Origin: Sphingobium chungbukense
Lineage (GTDB): Bacteria > Pseudomonadota > Alphaproteobacteria > Sphingomonadales > Sphingomonadaceae
Assembly (NCBI RefSeq): GCF_001005725.1
Contig: NZ_LBIC01000011.1
Coordinates: 1 to 64,000 of the forward strand
DNA length: 64,000 nucleotides
Direction: 5' to 3'
Shown here: positions 9,278-18,670 of the stretch, in pieces
Layout of the letters: each line of letters starts with the position of its first letter
How positions within the stretch are numbered: position 1 is the stretch's first letter
Made by a program: the position numbers and the translations under genes
Notes under the pieces: generated by a model
Databases searched by the model: none
Seen by the model: the letters and a program-made list of their open reading frames with translations, nothing else
Told to the model about the DNA's origin: nothing

Positions 9278-9601
9278 ATGGCTAGCAAACGAACTCTCAC
9301 TGTTGTCGCAGGCGTGGGCGCGGCCGCGCTGGCGATCGCGGGCGTGGCGATCGCGCAAAACCACGAGGCGAACGAAAACCGGATAATCGGCAAGCACAGC
9401 GAACGAGACATCCCGCTTGCTCAGGTGCCCGAGGCCGCGATGAACGCGGCACGCGCGCAACTCGCGTCAATAAGCAAAGCGGAGCAAGTCACCCGAAAGG
9501 CGGACGGAAGCACGCTCTATGAAATCAAGGGCAAGAACAGCGACGGAAAGACGATCGAACTGTTCGTCACGCCCGAAGGCCAGGTGCTCGGCCGCGAATG
9601 A
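9278..9601 (+). CDS. Small secreted PepSY-like protein
   Basis: I choose the ATG at 9278 (MASKRTLTVVAGVGAAALAI) because it begins a good signal peptide and has AGGAAG 11 bases upstream; an in-frame ATG at 9257 would add seven residues. The 107-residue product ends YEIKGKNSDGKTIELFVTPEGQVLG, the typical PepSY-like strand pattern seen in small periplasmic proteins beside metal-resistance genes. Function is not known. It probably shares a transcript with the DUF1259 gene 77 bases upstream. Confidence 0.65.
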   Translation: MASKRTLTVVAGVGAAALAIAGVAIAQNHEANENRIIGKHSERDIPLAQVPEAAMNAARAQLASISKAEQVTRKADGSTLYEIKGKNSDGKTIELFVTPEGQVLGRE

Positions 9602-9676
9602 TGGATCAGCACGGGGCGCCGGCCGTCGAGGGCCGTGCGCCCCTTCCGAAATGATACTGCGGAATAGGAGACGAAA

Positions 9677-10003
9677 ATGCGGCCAAGGCGATGGATATTG
9701 TTATGCGCCGCTTTGGCCGCCCTGCCTGATAGTGCGATCGGCCAAACCGAACCCGCGTCGGCGACGGGCTCGGCGTTGTTCGTAAGCTGTCAAGCGAATG
9801 AGCCGCGATGCGGCGCTTACCTCCAAGGCGTGCTCGACATGATGATCGTCGCGCGAAAAGCGGAATGCCGCGCTCCACGCTATGACCGATCGGCGCTGCG
9901 CGCGGCATATTTACGCTGGGCGGAGCAGAATAGCTATTTTATGAGTGTTCATATGGTGGCCGGAGCTGAACGCTCGTTAGCGAAGGCTTGGCCATGTCAG
10001 TAG
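9677..10003 (+). CDS. Rap1a/Tai-like small secreted protein
   Basis: 108 residues with a signal peptide (MRPRRWILLCAALAALPDSAIG). The mature part has the spacing of the Rap1a/Tai family: a Cys pair in FVSCQANEPRCGAYLQGVLDMM, a Cys in KAECRAP, then a YLRWAEQN helix and a terminal WPC. Members of this family include immunity proteins against type VI amidase effectors, but many are in other contexts and no effector gene is seen here. I call only the fold. Confidence 0.5.
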   Translation: MRPRRWILLCAALAALPDSAIGQTEPASATGSALFVSCQANEPRCGAYLQGVLDMMIVARKAECRAPRYDRSALRAAYLRWAEQNSYFMSVHMVAGAERSLAKAWPCQ

Positions 10004-10047
10004 CATCGTACCCCGCGGCGTAGCCTGCCCGGCGGCTGCCTTTGAGG

Positions 10048-10082
10048 GCAGGCGGAGCGTCCGCCTGGCGGTGAATTCCGCC
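10048..10082. terminator. Pair of small hairpins between convergent genes
   Basis: CAGGCGGA and TCCGCCTG (10049-10067, 3-base loop) form one hairpin, followed directly by GGCGG/CCGCC (10067-10082) as a second. They lie between the Rap1a-like gene (+) and the SDR gene (-). There is no T-run, so termination is only a possible role. Confidence 0.35.
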
Positions 10083-10119
10083 AGCTCAACGATTCCATGT
10101 CGCGCCTCAAGCTCGCTAA

Positions 10120-10902
10120 TTAGCCGATGTTCGCATTATGTCTGCCAAATCGTTGTCTGGCGCACAAACCTTGAGGTGACGCCAAATATGTGAGCTGGTT
10201 GCCCATCCCCGGTATGGCGAAGGATTGCCGATAAACCAGAGCGTGGACTGCATGGGCCGCGCACCGGTCAACGTCCATCAAACCCAACCTCCCCCACTTC
10301 AAATCGCTGAGGGCAGCCATGTCTGTGTCGATTCCACCGGGTGCAAAAGATCCAACACTCACTCCCGTCCCGGCAAGCTCCACGGAAAGCGCTCGCATGA
10401 GGGTGCTCACATAGGCTTTCGACGCGCCGTAGACCGCTTGGAAGGGCACGGATGTTTCGCCCGCCAGGCTCGACACGGCGATTACTGAGGATTCAAACGG
10501 CTGCTCCCTGAAAATCGCAATCAGGCGAGCCAGCAAATCCGTGAAACCGAGTATGTTTGTTTCAATTACCTCGGCATAAGTGTCGGCACGGCCTGCATCA
10601 AATGAACCAACGCTCGTCATTCCGGCAACCACCAAAGCGGCTGTTACTTGCAATTCTGCAACCTTAGCCGCGATTTTCTCCCTGCCCTCGATTTCACGTT
10701 GATCAGCCACTATAATCTCGCACGGCACATTGAACCGCTCGTCAATTTCGGTCTGTAGCTCCCGCAAGTTGTCGAGCCTTCGTCCAACAATCAGGGGCTT
10801 GGCCTGGTACGATGCCGCCAAGCGGAGGGCGGACGCTCTGCCCAAACCGGTCGAAGCCCCTGTGACCAGCACCCACGAGTTCTTGATCGCCAGCGGTTTC
10901 AC
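10120..10902 (-). CDS. Short-chain dehydrogenase/reductase (SDR)
   Basis: 260 residues with a classical SDR architecture: cofactor loop VLVTGASTGLGRA near the N-terminus, a basic residue after strand 2 (VGRRL, favouring NADP), catalytic Ser in VIAVSSLAGETS and the YGASK catalytic Tyr/Lys motif (VYGASKAYV). Substrate unknown. The start ATG overlaps the stop of the resolvase gene (ATGA), so it is translated with tnpR, an odd partnership. It is less GC-rich than the neighbouring transposon genes. The C-terminal tail (ARQRFGRHNANIG) may be partly non-native if the gene was cut by an insertion. Confidence 0.85.
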   Translation of the reverse strand: MKPLAIKNSWVLVTGASTGLGRASALRLAASYQAKPLIVGRRLDNLRELQTEIDERFNVPCEIIVADQREIEGREKIAAKVAELQVTAALVVAGMTSVGSFDAGRADTYAEVIETNILGFTDLLARLIAIFREQPFESSVIAVSSLAGETSVPFQAVYGASKAYVSTLMRALSVELAGTGVSVGSFAPGGIDTDMAALSDLKWGRLGLMDVDRCAAHAVHALVYRQSFAIPGMGNQLTYLASPQGLCARQRFGRHNANIG

Positions 10903-11450
10903 GCGTTTTCCAGAGCCTTGTATAGGGCGGTTTTGCCGATCTTGAGCCGGGCCGCCGCCTCACGAACAGTGAGGCCCGCTGCGATATGCGCCCGCGCTTT
11001 ACGTAGTTTGTCGGGGGTAACGACAGGCCGGCGACCACCCTTGTTGCCCCGCTCGCGTGCGGCCTTGAGGCCGGCATGAGTGCGTTCACGGATCAGGTCA
11101 CGCTCGAATTGGGCCAGCGAGCCGAAGATGTTGAACACCAGCATGCCGCCCGAAGTGGTGGTGTCGATATTCTCGGTGAGTGAGCGGAACCCGATGCCGC
11201 GCGCCGCAAGCTCGCCGACCTTCTCGATCAGGTGGCTCATCGAGCGGCCGAGGCGGTCGAGTTTCCAGACCACCAGCGTGTCGCCGGGGCGCAAATAGGC
11301 GAGCGCTTCGGTTAGGCCAGGCCGATCGGCTTTTGCCCCGGATGCGTGATCGTCGAATATACGGTCGCACCCGGCAGTGTTCAGCGCGTCAAGCTGGAGC
11401 GACAGCTTCTGGTCTGCGGTCGAGACGCGCGCATAGCCGATCAGCGCCAC
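10899..11450 (-). CDS. tnpR: Tn3-type serine resolvase of the second element
   Basis: I take the GTG at 11450 (MALIGYARVSTADQKLSLQ) as the start, giving 183 residues, normal for Tn3 resolvases; an upstream extension in the same frame lacks homology and would cover the res site. Catalytic Ser10 is in YARVST. VWKLDRLGRSMSHL, GSLAQFERDLIRERTHAGL and a C-terminal HTH (LTVREAAARLKIGKTALYKAL) are all present. It is divergent from tnpA with a 139-bp res region between. Confidence 0.9.
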   Translation of the reverse strand: MALIGYARVSTADQKLSLQLDALNTAGCDRIFDDHASGAKADRPGLTEALAYLRPGDTLVVWKLDRLGRSMSHLIEKVGELAARGIGFRSLTENIDTTTSGGMLVFNIFGSLAQFERDLIRERTHAGLKAARERGNKGGRRPVVTPDKLRKARAHIAAGLTVREAAARLKIGKTALYKALENA

Positions 11451-11589
11451 ATGATGCCCGATCCTGTCCGTTTTCCCGTCATTATGCGATCTTGTCCGAA
11501 TCGCCGTTACAGGTCCAGAGTTAACGGACATATTCCTGTTGGCCGCCAGAGGACCGTCTGACGGACACGCAAAGCGAAGGAGATGATGC
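11451..11589. promoter_or_regulatory. res site of the second Tn3 element
   Basis: Four half sites of the type TGTCCG/CGGACA lie in the spacer between divergent tnpR and tnpA: TGTCCG at 11465-11470 and 11493-11498, CGGACA at 11525-11530 and 11562-11567. The pair facing each other around 11493-11530 reads TGTCCG ... GTTAACGGACA. This is the usual dyad composition of res subsites and also contains the promoters of both genes. AAGGAG at 11577-11582 precedes the TTG start of tnpA. Confidence 0.65.
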
Positions 11590-14547
11590 TTGGCGAGACG
11601 GCGACTGGTGAGCCTGGAAATCTGGGCGAGGCATTATGGCGCGCCGCTCGATGAGCGCGAGATCGCGCGTCATTATACGCTGACCAGCGACGACCTGGAA
11701 ATTGTCGGCCGCCGTCGCGGCGATGCCACCCGGCTCGGCTATGCGATGCTCATGCTATATATGAGATGGCCTGGCCGTGCGCTGGAAGCGGGCGAAGTCC
11801 CGCCCGCTCCTGTGCTCGCCTATGTGGCGCAGCAACTCGGCGTCGCGCCGGCAGCCTTCGCGGATTATGCCCATCGGGACCAGACCCGTCGCGAGCATCT
11901 CGTCGAAATCCGACGATCGCACGGGTTCAGGATTTTTGACCGCAACGCTTTCCGTGAAGTTGTCGCCTTCTCGGTCCCAATCGCGCAGACCATCATACAC
12001 CCCGGCCAGATGGCAGACGTCATCGTCGATGAACTCCGGCGCCTGCAGATCCTCCTGCCTTCTCCGTCGATTCTCGAAGCGGTGCTGCGGCGGGCGCGCC
12101 AGCAAGCCGAACAGCTTACCTATGAAGTGCTCACGAATGGCCTGCTGCCTGACACCCTTCAGGGCCTGGACGATTTGCTGGCCCGACGACCGGGGCAGGT
12201 CGCGACATGGCTATCCTGGATGCGCAATGCGCCACAATCGCCGGCAGCGCGCAACATCCTGCGCCTGATCGAACGGCTCGCCTATATCCGCGCGCTGGGC
12301 CTCGATCGCGCCCGTGCCGACATGATCCCGGCTTTGACTTTTGACAGGCTGGCGGACGAAGGCAGCCGCATCACACCCCAGCACCTTGGCGAACTCAATG
12401 CCCTGCGCCGCCATGCGACGCTGGCGGCAACCGGCATCCGGCTTGAGGAAAGCCTGACCGACGCCACCCTGACGATGTTCGACAAGCTGTTGGGCAGCAT
12501 GGCGCGCCGCGCCGAGAACCGGACCCGCGACAAAGCCCTCAAGACGGTGCGCGAGTTGCAAGGCCACCTCCGGACGCTCACGGGGTCTTGCCGCCTCCTC
12601 ATCGACGCGCGCAGCAAGGGCGTGGATTCTCTGGCGCAGATCGAGGCGCTGGACTGGCAGCACTTCGCCGTGGCCGTCGAGCAGGCCGAAGTGCTCGGGC
12701 GACCGGAAACCGTCGATCGCACCGCCGAATTGATCGAGCGGCATCGGACGGTGAAGCTCTTTGTCGGCGCTTTTCTCAACGCCTTCGAGTTTCGCGGCGC
12801 CGGCGCGGTTCAGGGGCTCCTGTCAGCGCTGGCCATCATCGCGGAGCTATATCGGACCGGCAAACGGCGCTTGCCTGATCGCGTGCCGCTACGCTTTGTG
12901 CCGCCCGCATGGCGCCCGTTCGTCCTGCGGGATGGCATCGTTGATCGTGCCGCTTATGAACTATGCGCCTTGTCGCAACTACGCGAGCGGTTGCGAGCCG
13001 GGGATATATGGGTCGCGGGAAGCCGGCAGTTTCGCGATTTCGACAGCTATCTCATACCGCCGGCGACCTTTGCGGCGCTGCGCGAGAAGGGGCCGTTGCC
13101 GCTCGCCATCGAAACGGATTTCGAGCGCCATATCGAGGAACGGCGCACCAGGCTCGACACGGCGATCGAGCAGGTAACGGTCCTTGCACGGCAAGGGGAG
13201 CTGCCCCAGGTTAAGCTTGACGAAAACGGTCTCATCATCTCGCCGCTGAAGGCGGCAACACCGCCCGCCACCGAGATTGCCCGTCGCGCCGCCTATGATC
13301 GACTGCCGCGCGTGAAGATCACCGATCTTCTGCTGGAGGTCGATGCCTGGACCGGGTTCAGCGAATGCTTCATCCATCGTCGTTCGGGCCGGGAAGCCGA
13401 CGATCGCAATGCGCTGCTCACGGTCATCCTCGCCGATGGCATCAATCTCGGCCTCACACGCATGGCGGAAACCTGCCGGGGCGCAAGTCTGCGTCAGCTC
13501 GCCCATCTTCACGACTGGCACATCAGCGAAGCCGCCTATGGCGAAGCGTTGGGAAGGCTGATCGACGCCCATCGCGCCATGCCGCTCGCCGCGCTGTAGG
13601 GAGACGGCACCACTTCGTCGAGCGACGGACAGCAATTTCATGCCGGGGGCCGTGGGGCCGCGATCGGCGACATCAACGCGCGCAGCGGCAACGAACCAGG
13701 CGTTGCCTTCTACACCCATGTCTCGGATCGATATGACCCCTTCGCAAGTCGGGTGATCGCGGCGACCGCTGGCGAAGCGCCCTATGTGCTGGATGGCTTG
13801 CTGTATCACCAGACCGGCCTGACGATCGAGGAGCACTACACCGATACGGGCGGGGCATCGGACCATGTGTTCGGCCTCATGCCCTTCTTCGGCTACCGCT
13901 TCGCGCCGCGCCTGCGCGACATCAAGGAGCGTCGTTTACACCTCCTTCCCGGCCAAGAATCCGGCCCCTTGCTTGCCGGCATGACGGCCGAACCGATCGC
14001 ATTGGGTCATGTCGCGGCGCATTGGGACGAACTGCTGCGGTTCGCCACGTCGATCCGCACCGGCACCGTCACTGCTTCGGCAATGCTGCGCCGCTTGTCC
14101 GCCTATCCGCGACAGAACGGACTGGCCCTCGCACTACGCGAGCTGGGCCGCCTCGAACGCTCCATTTTCATGCTCGACTGGCTGCGCGACATCGACCTGC
14201 GCCGGCGCACCCAGGCGGGCCTCAACAAAGGCGAAGCCCGCAACGCGCTCGCCCGCGCGCTCTTCTTCAACCAGCTCGGCGAACTGCGCGATCGTCGGTT
14301 CGAGAACCAGACCTATCGCGCCTCCGGCCTCAACCTGCTCGTCGCCGCCATCATCTTGTGGAACACTCGCTATCTCGAAATGGCGCTGGCGGACATCGGC
14401 ACAGCCGACGAAATCGCACGCCACATCGCGCCATTGGGCTGGGAGCATATCTCGCTGACCGGTGACTATAGCTGGAATGTTGAAGATCAACCCGATCCGG
14501 ACGCCTTGCGACCGCTGCGCGCCGTCAACTCCCTACTTGCCGCGTGA
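11590..14547 (+). pseudogene. tnpA: Tn3-family transposase with one internal amber stop
   Basis: The frame runs 985 codons from a TTG start (MARRRLVSLEIWARHY), full length for Tn3 TnpA. It is interrupted only by TAG at 13597-13599 (codon 670). Downstream of it the same frame continues GDGTTSSSDGQQF without any shift. In the related tnpA at 0.7-3 kb the equivalent position reads HWGAGTSSSSDGQ, so the amber probably replaced a tryptophan codon (TGG to TAG). The DDE residues lie after the stop: Asp679 (SSSDGQ), Asp752 (EHYTDTGG) and a Glu in RRFENQTYRASG. Without suppression the product is inactive. The C-terminus APLGWEHISLTGDYSW is intact. Confidence 0.93.
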
Positions 14548-14567
14548 CGTTCGCTATCCGTTCGCCC

Positions 14568-14605
14568 TTTCCGTGCAGATACGTCACTTTCGTGTAGTCA
14601 CCCCC
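14568..14605 (-). repeat. Candidate 38-bp terminal inverted repeat of the second Tn3 element
   Basis: Read leftward from 14605 the sequence begins GGGGGTGACTACACGAAAGT and continues to ...GCACGGAAA. The GGGG start, the 38-bp length and the position 21 bases after the tnpA stop fit a Tn3-family right end. I could not find its partner in the window, so the opposite end is lost or outside. Confidence 0.5.
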
Positions 14606-14643
14606 GCTAGGCATCCGAGCTGTCGATCGTGAGGAATCAATTC

Positions 14644-15267
14644 ATGGACGCCCTTGCTCTGCCGGGCACGCGGAATCTTGAGAAGGAATGGGCGGATTGC
14701 GAGCGACAGTTGCACGCGACCGCAATGCCTGACGTGCAACGATACCAGTCCGATTTGCGCGCCCTGCGAGCAGAGGCCGATCGCCTGGCGGATGACCACA
14801 CGATCAACGCATTGGTTGAACGCTGGACATCCTTACGCCCGGACGAAACGGATCACCGAGCAATGCTCGTCCGGGGCGCCGCTTTCGCGTTGCGTGCAAG
14901 CCAGATCAGAGCGGCGAGTGACGCGCGCAGGGTGTTGGAACGGATTACACTGGCTCGCGAGGCAGGCCAGACGTGGGCGGTCCTCCAAGACACGGGAACC
15001 GCAGATCGCGAGCAATCGGCAGAATTCAGCGTCACGACGATGCATCTACAGAGCGGTTTCGCGATCCTGTCCATGGGCCAATATGCGCCGATGAACACCA
15101 AAATCACATATGCGCTTGCCGTCATACGCCTGGCGCCGGATACCGGGACGCTGATCGAGGCGACTCCCGGGCTTGCGGACTGGCTGGAAACGTCCAGCCG
15201 CGCTGAGCACGAAGCATCGGTCGAAACATGGCGCGGGCGCATCGAAGCTGGCATCCAGCAGGGCTGA
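14644..15267 (+). CDS. Hypothetical protein, mainly helical
   Basis: The ATG at 14644 has GAGGAAT about 8 bases upstream and gives 207 residues; a GTG at 14629 is the alternative. The first 100 residues are charged and helical (LEKEWADCERQLHATAMPDV, LRALRAEADRLADDHTINAL), the rest contains short hydrophobic strands (FAILSMGQYAPMNTKITYAL). There is no signal peptide, membrane segment or motif that I recognise. It starts about 40 bases outside the candidate Tn3 end, so it belongs to the flanking DNA. Confidence 0.55.
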   Translation: MDALALPGTRNLEKEWADCERQLHATAMPDVQRYQSDLRALRAEADRLADDHTINALVERWTSLRPDETDHRAMLVRGAAFALRASQIRAASDARRVLERITLAREAGQTWAVLQDTGTADREQSAEFSVTTMHLQSGFAILSMGQYAPMNTKITYALAVIRLAPDTGTLIEATPGLADWLETSSRAEHEASVETWRGRIEAGIQQG

Positions 15268-15371
15268 TCGGAACGACATCGTCATCCATCGCCGGCTGCG
15301 GCCCGAACGAGCCTGACTGGAACCGGGCCTTGCTTCATCGCATGGCATGACGCAGGTCAATCGGCTGCAGC

Positions 15372-16085
15372 ATGTGGGATTTATTGGAGAGTATTTTGGC
15401 GACACGGGCAAAAAAGGACAGCGAGCAGAAATCCGAGGCCTCGACCGCCAAGGCACGCAAGCCGCGCACGCCCGCCCCGAAGAAAAAGCGCGTGCAGGAC
15501 GCTTCCGACGGCGTGGACGTCATCGTGAGCAAGGTCGGCGAAAAGGTGCATGCCCTCAGGACCAAGAAGAAGCTGTCCTTGCAGGGCCTCTCGGACATCA
15601 GCGATGTGGCGACCGGCACCATCCACAAGATCGAGAGCAGCGGAATGGTGCCGACGATCACCACGCTCCTGAAGCTCGCAACGGCCCTGGGCGTGACGGT
15701 CGGCTATTTCGTCGAGGAGGATGAAAATGCCTCGCAGCGAGTGCAGTTCACCCAGGCTGATCATCGCCAGCCGGTCTACACCCCGCACAAGGGGCTGACC
15801 CTTGGCGGCATCACGGGATCCTATCGCCAGTTCCAGACCGCGGCGGCAGTCGCGACAATGGCCGCGGGCGCGTCGAGCGGCAAAAACACGCTGAATCATA
15901 CCGGCGAAGAGCTGATCTACGTCCTCTCAGGCGAAGTCGTGTTCCGCATGAACGACGACGACTTCGTGCTCAAGCCCGGTGACTCGCTACACTTCCAAGG
16001 TAGTGTTCCGCACCATTGGGAAAACCGCGGCGATGTGCCGGCCCAGCTTATCTGGTACGTCTTTCGCAATCCCGAGGGAGCCTGA
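15372..16085 (+). CDS. HTH (XRE)-cupin transcriptional regulator
   Basis: 237 residues from the first ATG. A TTG at 15396 with GGAGAG just upstream is a good alternative start. After a basic, low-complexity N-terminus comes an XRE helix-turn-helix (VHALRTKKKLSLQGLSDISD ... TIHKIESSGMVPTITTLLKLA, roughly residues 55-110) and a C-terminal cupin (GEELIYVLSGEVVFRMNDDD, LKPGDSLHFQGSVPHHWEN). Such regulators sense a small molecule with the cupin and often control adjacent amino-acid or sulfonate metabolism. It faces the coenzyme M operon (convergent, 51 bases apart), so control of that operon is a reasonable but unproven guess. Confidence 0.88.
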   Translation: MWDLLESILATRAKKDSEQKSEASTAKARKPRTPAPKKKRVQDASDGVDVIVSKVGEKVHALRTKKKLSLQGLSDISDVATGTIHKIESSGMVPTITTLLKLATALGVTVGYFVEEDENASQRVQFTQADHRQPVYTPHKGLTLGGITGSYRQFQTAAAVATMAAGASSGKNTLNHTGEELIYVLSGEVVFRMNDDDFVLKPGDSLHFQGSVPHHWENRGDVPAQLIWYVFRNPEGA

Positions 16086-16092
16086 TCCCTGG

Positions 16093-16118
16093 CCGGCGGC
16101 CGGAATCCGAACCGCCGG
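16093..16118. terminator. Hairpin between convergent genes
   Basis: CCGGCGG at 16093-16099 pairs with CCGCCGG at 16112-16118 around a 12-base loop, between the regulator gene (+) and the last coenzyme M gene (-). There is no T-run, so a termination role is tentative. Confidence 0.35.
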
Positions 16119-16136
16119 TCTACAAGGGCATAAATC

Positions 16137-17657
16137 CTAGCTGTTGATGATCTGATCGACACGATCGAGCAGCGTGCGCTCGATCAGGTCGAAATCAGCA
16201 AGCCGTTCGGCCGCCCGTTGTTCAAGACCCCTGGCGGCTTGCGCATAGCGCTCCGCCATGTCCGCCACGATCGCCGGCGCCGCTCCGCCCTGCGCCGAGC
16301 GGCTCGCCACGATCTGGCGCGGGTCCAGCGCTGCTTTGAGCCCGTCGGGGTCAAGCCACAGCTCGATTCCCGCCACTTCCCTGCCCGCCTGCGCCAAAGC
16401 GTCGACATCGATGTCGATGCCACGGCGACCGGCCGCACTGGCCGCGCGCACGGCCTGGCCCACGATCTTGTAGGCGCTCCGATAATCGATCCCACCTTCA
16501 ACCATGACATATTCAGCCAGATCCGTGGCCTGGCTGAAGCCGTCCTCCAGCGTCTTCCACAGCCGCGCCTCGTTGACCGTGAGGGTCTCGACCACCCCGC
16601 GGCTGAGGTTGCTGATCTTGACGGCATAGTCGAGCGCGCGCGGGAGCTCTCCATAGGCAAAGATCAGATTGTCGCTACGCGCGGAGGGGGTTTTCACCAC
16701 AGCGAGAAAGCCGGACAGGCGGCCAATCAACATGCCGCTACCGCCGCGGATAATCGTGAGCGCATAGGGATTGCGCTTCTGCGGCATCAGGACCGACGAG
16801 CGTGTGTAGGGGCCCGCGAGGTCCACATAGTTGAATTCCTGGCTCGACCAGATTTCGAGATCCTCGGCGAGCTTGGACTGGTTCGAGAGCAGGCTGACGC
16901 CGGTCGACAGGATATCGATGAAGGTATCCACCTGCCACATCGCATCGCGGGTGTGCTCGATGACGGAATCGAAGCCGAGCAGCGATGCGAGGTAGCCGCG
17001 ATCCGCAAGCAGATGGCTGCCATTCACACACCCCGCGCCGCCAGGGCTGCGGTTGACAGCGTCAAGAGCAGCTTCCAGGCGTTCGCCATCCCGAAGCGCA
17101 GGCGGGACGAAACCAAGAAGATAATGACCGAACGTCGAGGGCTGCGCCTGCTGAAGATAGGTTTGGTCCGCCATGAAGGTCTCACGGTGCCGCTCGGCGA
17201 CCGCGCAGGCAGACCCGGCAAAAGAGGCCGACGATTTGAGCAGCTCCGCCGTCAGCCTGCGTAGCACGATGCGGAAGGCCACCCGGGCCGCCTCACGGCG
17301 AGGGCGCCCCGCGTGAAGCCAGCCCGCGCTGTCCCCGATGCGCTCCGCGAAAAAACGCTCGCGCGAGTTATAGGCTTCGCCATGATGGGGATCATAAGGG
17401 AAAGCCCCGGCCTCCATCTCATAGGCTTCGCGGATGACTGACAGAAGCTGGCGCGCAACATCGTCGGAAATGATCTCGCGGTGGTGCAGGTCCAGCACAT
17501 GCGCGAAATCCGCAATATTGAGGCCATGATGCAGCACGCCGGCATCAGCGATTTCCCAACCGAAACCCGCCTCGATCAGTTCCGGCGCAGGCCCATCGGC
17601 GGAAGGGCCTTCAACGCGGCGCGGGGCTTGTGCTTGTCCGGCAGGGAGCTTGGTCAT
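16137..17657 (-). CDS. Argininosuccinate-lyase-like enzyme of a coenzyme M operon
   Basis: The ATG at 17657 overlaps the stop of the preceding gene (ATGA), giving 506 residues; the open frame upstream is not needed. It is an aspartase/fumarase-superfamily lyase. The signature loop is SSVLMPQKRNPYAL; the other conserved regions are AQPSTFGHYLLGF (His region) and GAGCVNGSHLLADRGYLASL, closest in pattern to argininosuccinate lyase. In Xanthobacter two superfamily members work in bacterial coenzyme M synthesis, and the gene set here is the same. Which of the pathway steps it performs cannot be read from sequence. True arginine biosynthesis is unlikely because no other arg gene is present. Confidence 0.72.
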   Translation of the reverse strand: MTKLPAGQAQAPRRVEGPSADGPAPELIEAGFGWEIADAGVLHHGLNIADFAHVLDLHHREIISDDVARQLLSVIREAYEMEAGAFPYDPHHGEAYNSRERFFAERIGDSAGWLHAGRPRREAARVAFRIVLRRLTAELLKSSASFAGSACAVAERHRETFMADQTYLQQAQPSTFGHYLLGFVPPALRDGERLEAALDAVNRSPGGAGCVNGSHLLADRGYLASLLGFDSVIEHTRDAMWQVDTFIDILSTGVSLLSNQSKLAEDLEIWSSQEFNYVDLAGPYTRSSVLMPQKRNPYALTIIRGGSGMLIGRLSGFLAVVKTPSARSDNLIFAYGELPRALDYAVKISNLSRGVVETLTVNEARLWKTLEDGFSQATDLAEYVMVEGGIDYRSAYKIVGQAVRAASAAGRRGIDIDVDALAQAGREVAGIELWLDPDGLKAALDPRQIVASRSAQGGAAPAIVADMAERYAQAARGLEQRAAERLADFDLIERTLLDRVDQIINS

Positions 17658-18670
17658 GTCGTCTCCAGATGGGGGGTAGAAGGGAAAGCCGGCCGGGCAA
17701 GCCAATCTGCGACAGCAAGCGCCCCGCCCGTATGCCAATAGAGGATCGGCCGCGCGGCGGAGAGCCGCTGGTCGCGCAGCCAGCGAAGGGCCTTCCCGTT
17801 ATAGGTCGTGTCGATGAGGAGACCCGATCGGCGCATGATCGCGTCGACCAATGCGGCATCATCCGCGTCATAGTGGTTGAAGCCGGCACCGCGCCCATCG
17901 ACGAGCCGCCACCGGCAGTCGACCGACGTCAGCCGCGCGCGCCCGGCGCCGCAGGCCTGGGCCTTCGCCTCGATGGCAGCCCGCAATTCGTCGGCCGGAC
18001 GCGAGACGCTCACACCGATGAGATCCACATCCAGCGGAAGCGCTTCCTCGTCTTCCTCGAACGCGAAGAGGAAGCCCGACAAAAGCCCGGCAATACTCCC
18101 GCCCGATCCGACCGGCATGACGATGGTGACAGCATGGATCCCGCATTGCCGAAGCTGGCACCGCACCTCGCTGGCCGCATGGGCGTAGCCGAGCGCACCG
18201 ACGACAGTGGCACCCCCGCGCGGCACCAGATAGGGATGCCGCCCCTCTGCTCGCAAACGATCGGCGAGCGCAGCCGCGACCTCCTCCATGGTCGAGCGGT
18301 CGGACGATCCGGTGAAATGAAGGACCGCGCCAGCCGCCTCCCCTGCAGCCAGCGCGACAGGCTTCACCTCCGGCTCGTTCCCATAGCTGACCTGGAAGAC
18401 CGATAGCCCGCGAGCCGCACAGGCATATGCCATCAGCGCCGTGAAGTTCGATGTCGGACCGCCGCACAACACGACCGTATCGCAGCCCTGCGCCTCAGCA
18501 TCCCCGATCAGATATTCGATGGTGCGGATCTTGTTCCCGCCCCAGGAATAGCCGGTAAGATCGTCGCGCTTGACCCAGATCGCCTTACCTCCAAGGACCG
18601 CACCCAGATCCGGGCGGTGCTGAAATGGCGTCGGCAGAGCTGCCAGAGAGACGTGCGGCGGGGTGATCAA
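17654..18670 (-). CDS. D-cysteine-desulfhydrase-like PLP enzyme of a coenzyme M operon
   Basis: 338 residues of the ACC deaminase/D-cysteine desulfhydrase family (PLP fold type II). The N-terminal IWVKRDDLTGYSWGGNKIR holds the PLP lysine. VVLCGGPTSNFTALMAYACA is the Ser/Asn substrate-binding segment (family members usually have SNH; here SNF). MPVGSGGSIAGLLSGF is the phosphate-binding loop and YWHTGG the C-terminal motif. In the bacterial coenzyme M cluster a homologue (XcbE-type) takes part in the late sulfur-handling steps. The His to Phe change next to the catalytic Ser/Asn suggests a non-standard reaction. The start overlaps the preceding stop by 4 bases. Confidence 0.78.
   Translation of the reverse strand: MITPPHVSLAALPTPFQHRPDLGAVLGGKAIWVKRDDLTGYSWGGNKIRTIEYLIGDAEAQGCDTVVLCGGPTSNFTALMAYACAARGLSVFQVSYGNEPEVKPVALAAGEAAGAVLHFTGSSDRSTMEEVAAALADRLRAEGRHPYLVPRGGATVVGALGYAHAASEVRCQLRQCGIHAVTIVMPVGSGGSIAGLLSGFLFAFEEDEEALPLDVDLIGVSVSRPADELRAAIEAKAQACGAGRARLTSVDCRWRLVDGRGAGFNHYDADDAALVDAIMRRSGLLIDTTYNGKALRWLRDQRLSAARPILYWHTGGALAVADWLARPAFPSTPHLETT

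Noticed and set aside
9677..10003. Type VI immunity protein
   Set aside because: The fold looks Rap1a/Tai-like, but no effector or secretion gene is nearby, so only the family is called.
10048..10082. Hairpins as an integron attC site
   Set aside because: No GTTRRRY/RYYYAAC core sites and no integron integrase nearby.
16137..17657. Arginine biosynthesis gene argH
   Set aside because: No other arginine gene present; operon context with comA and the PLP enzyme fits coenzyme M synthesis better.
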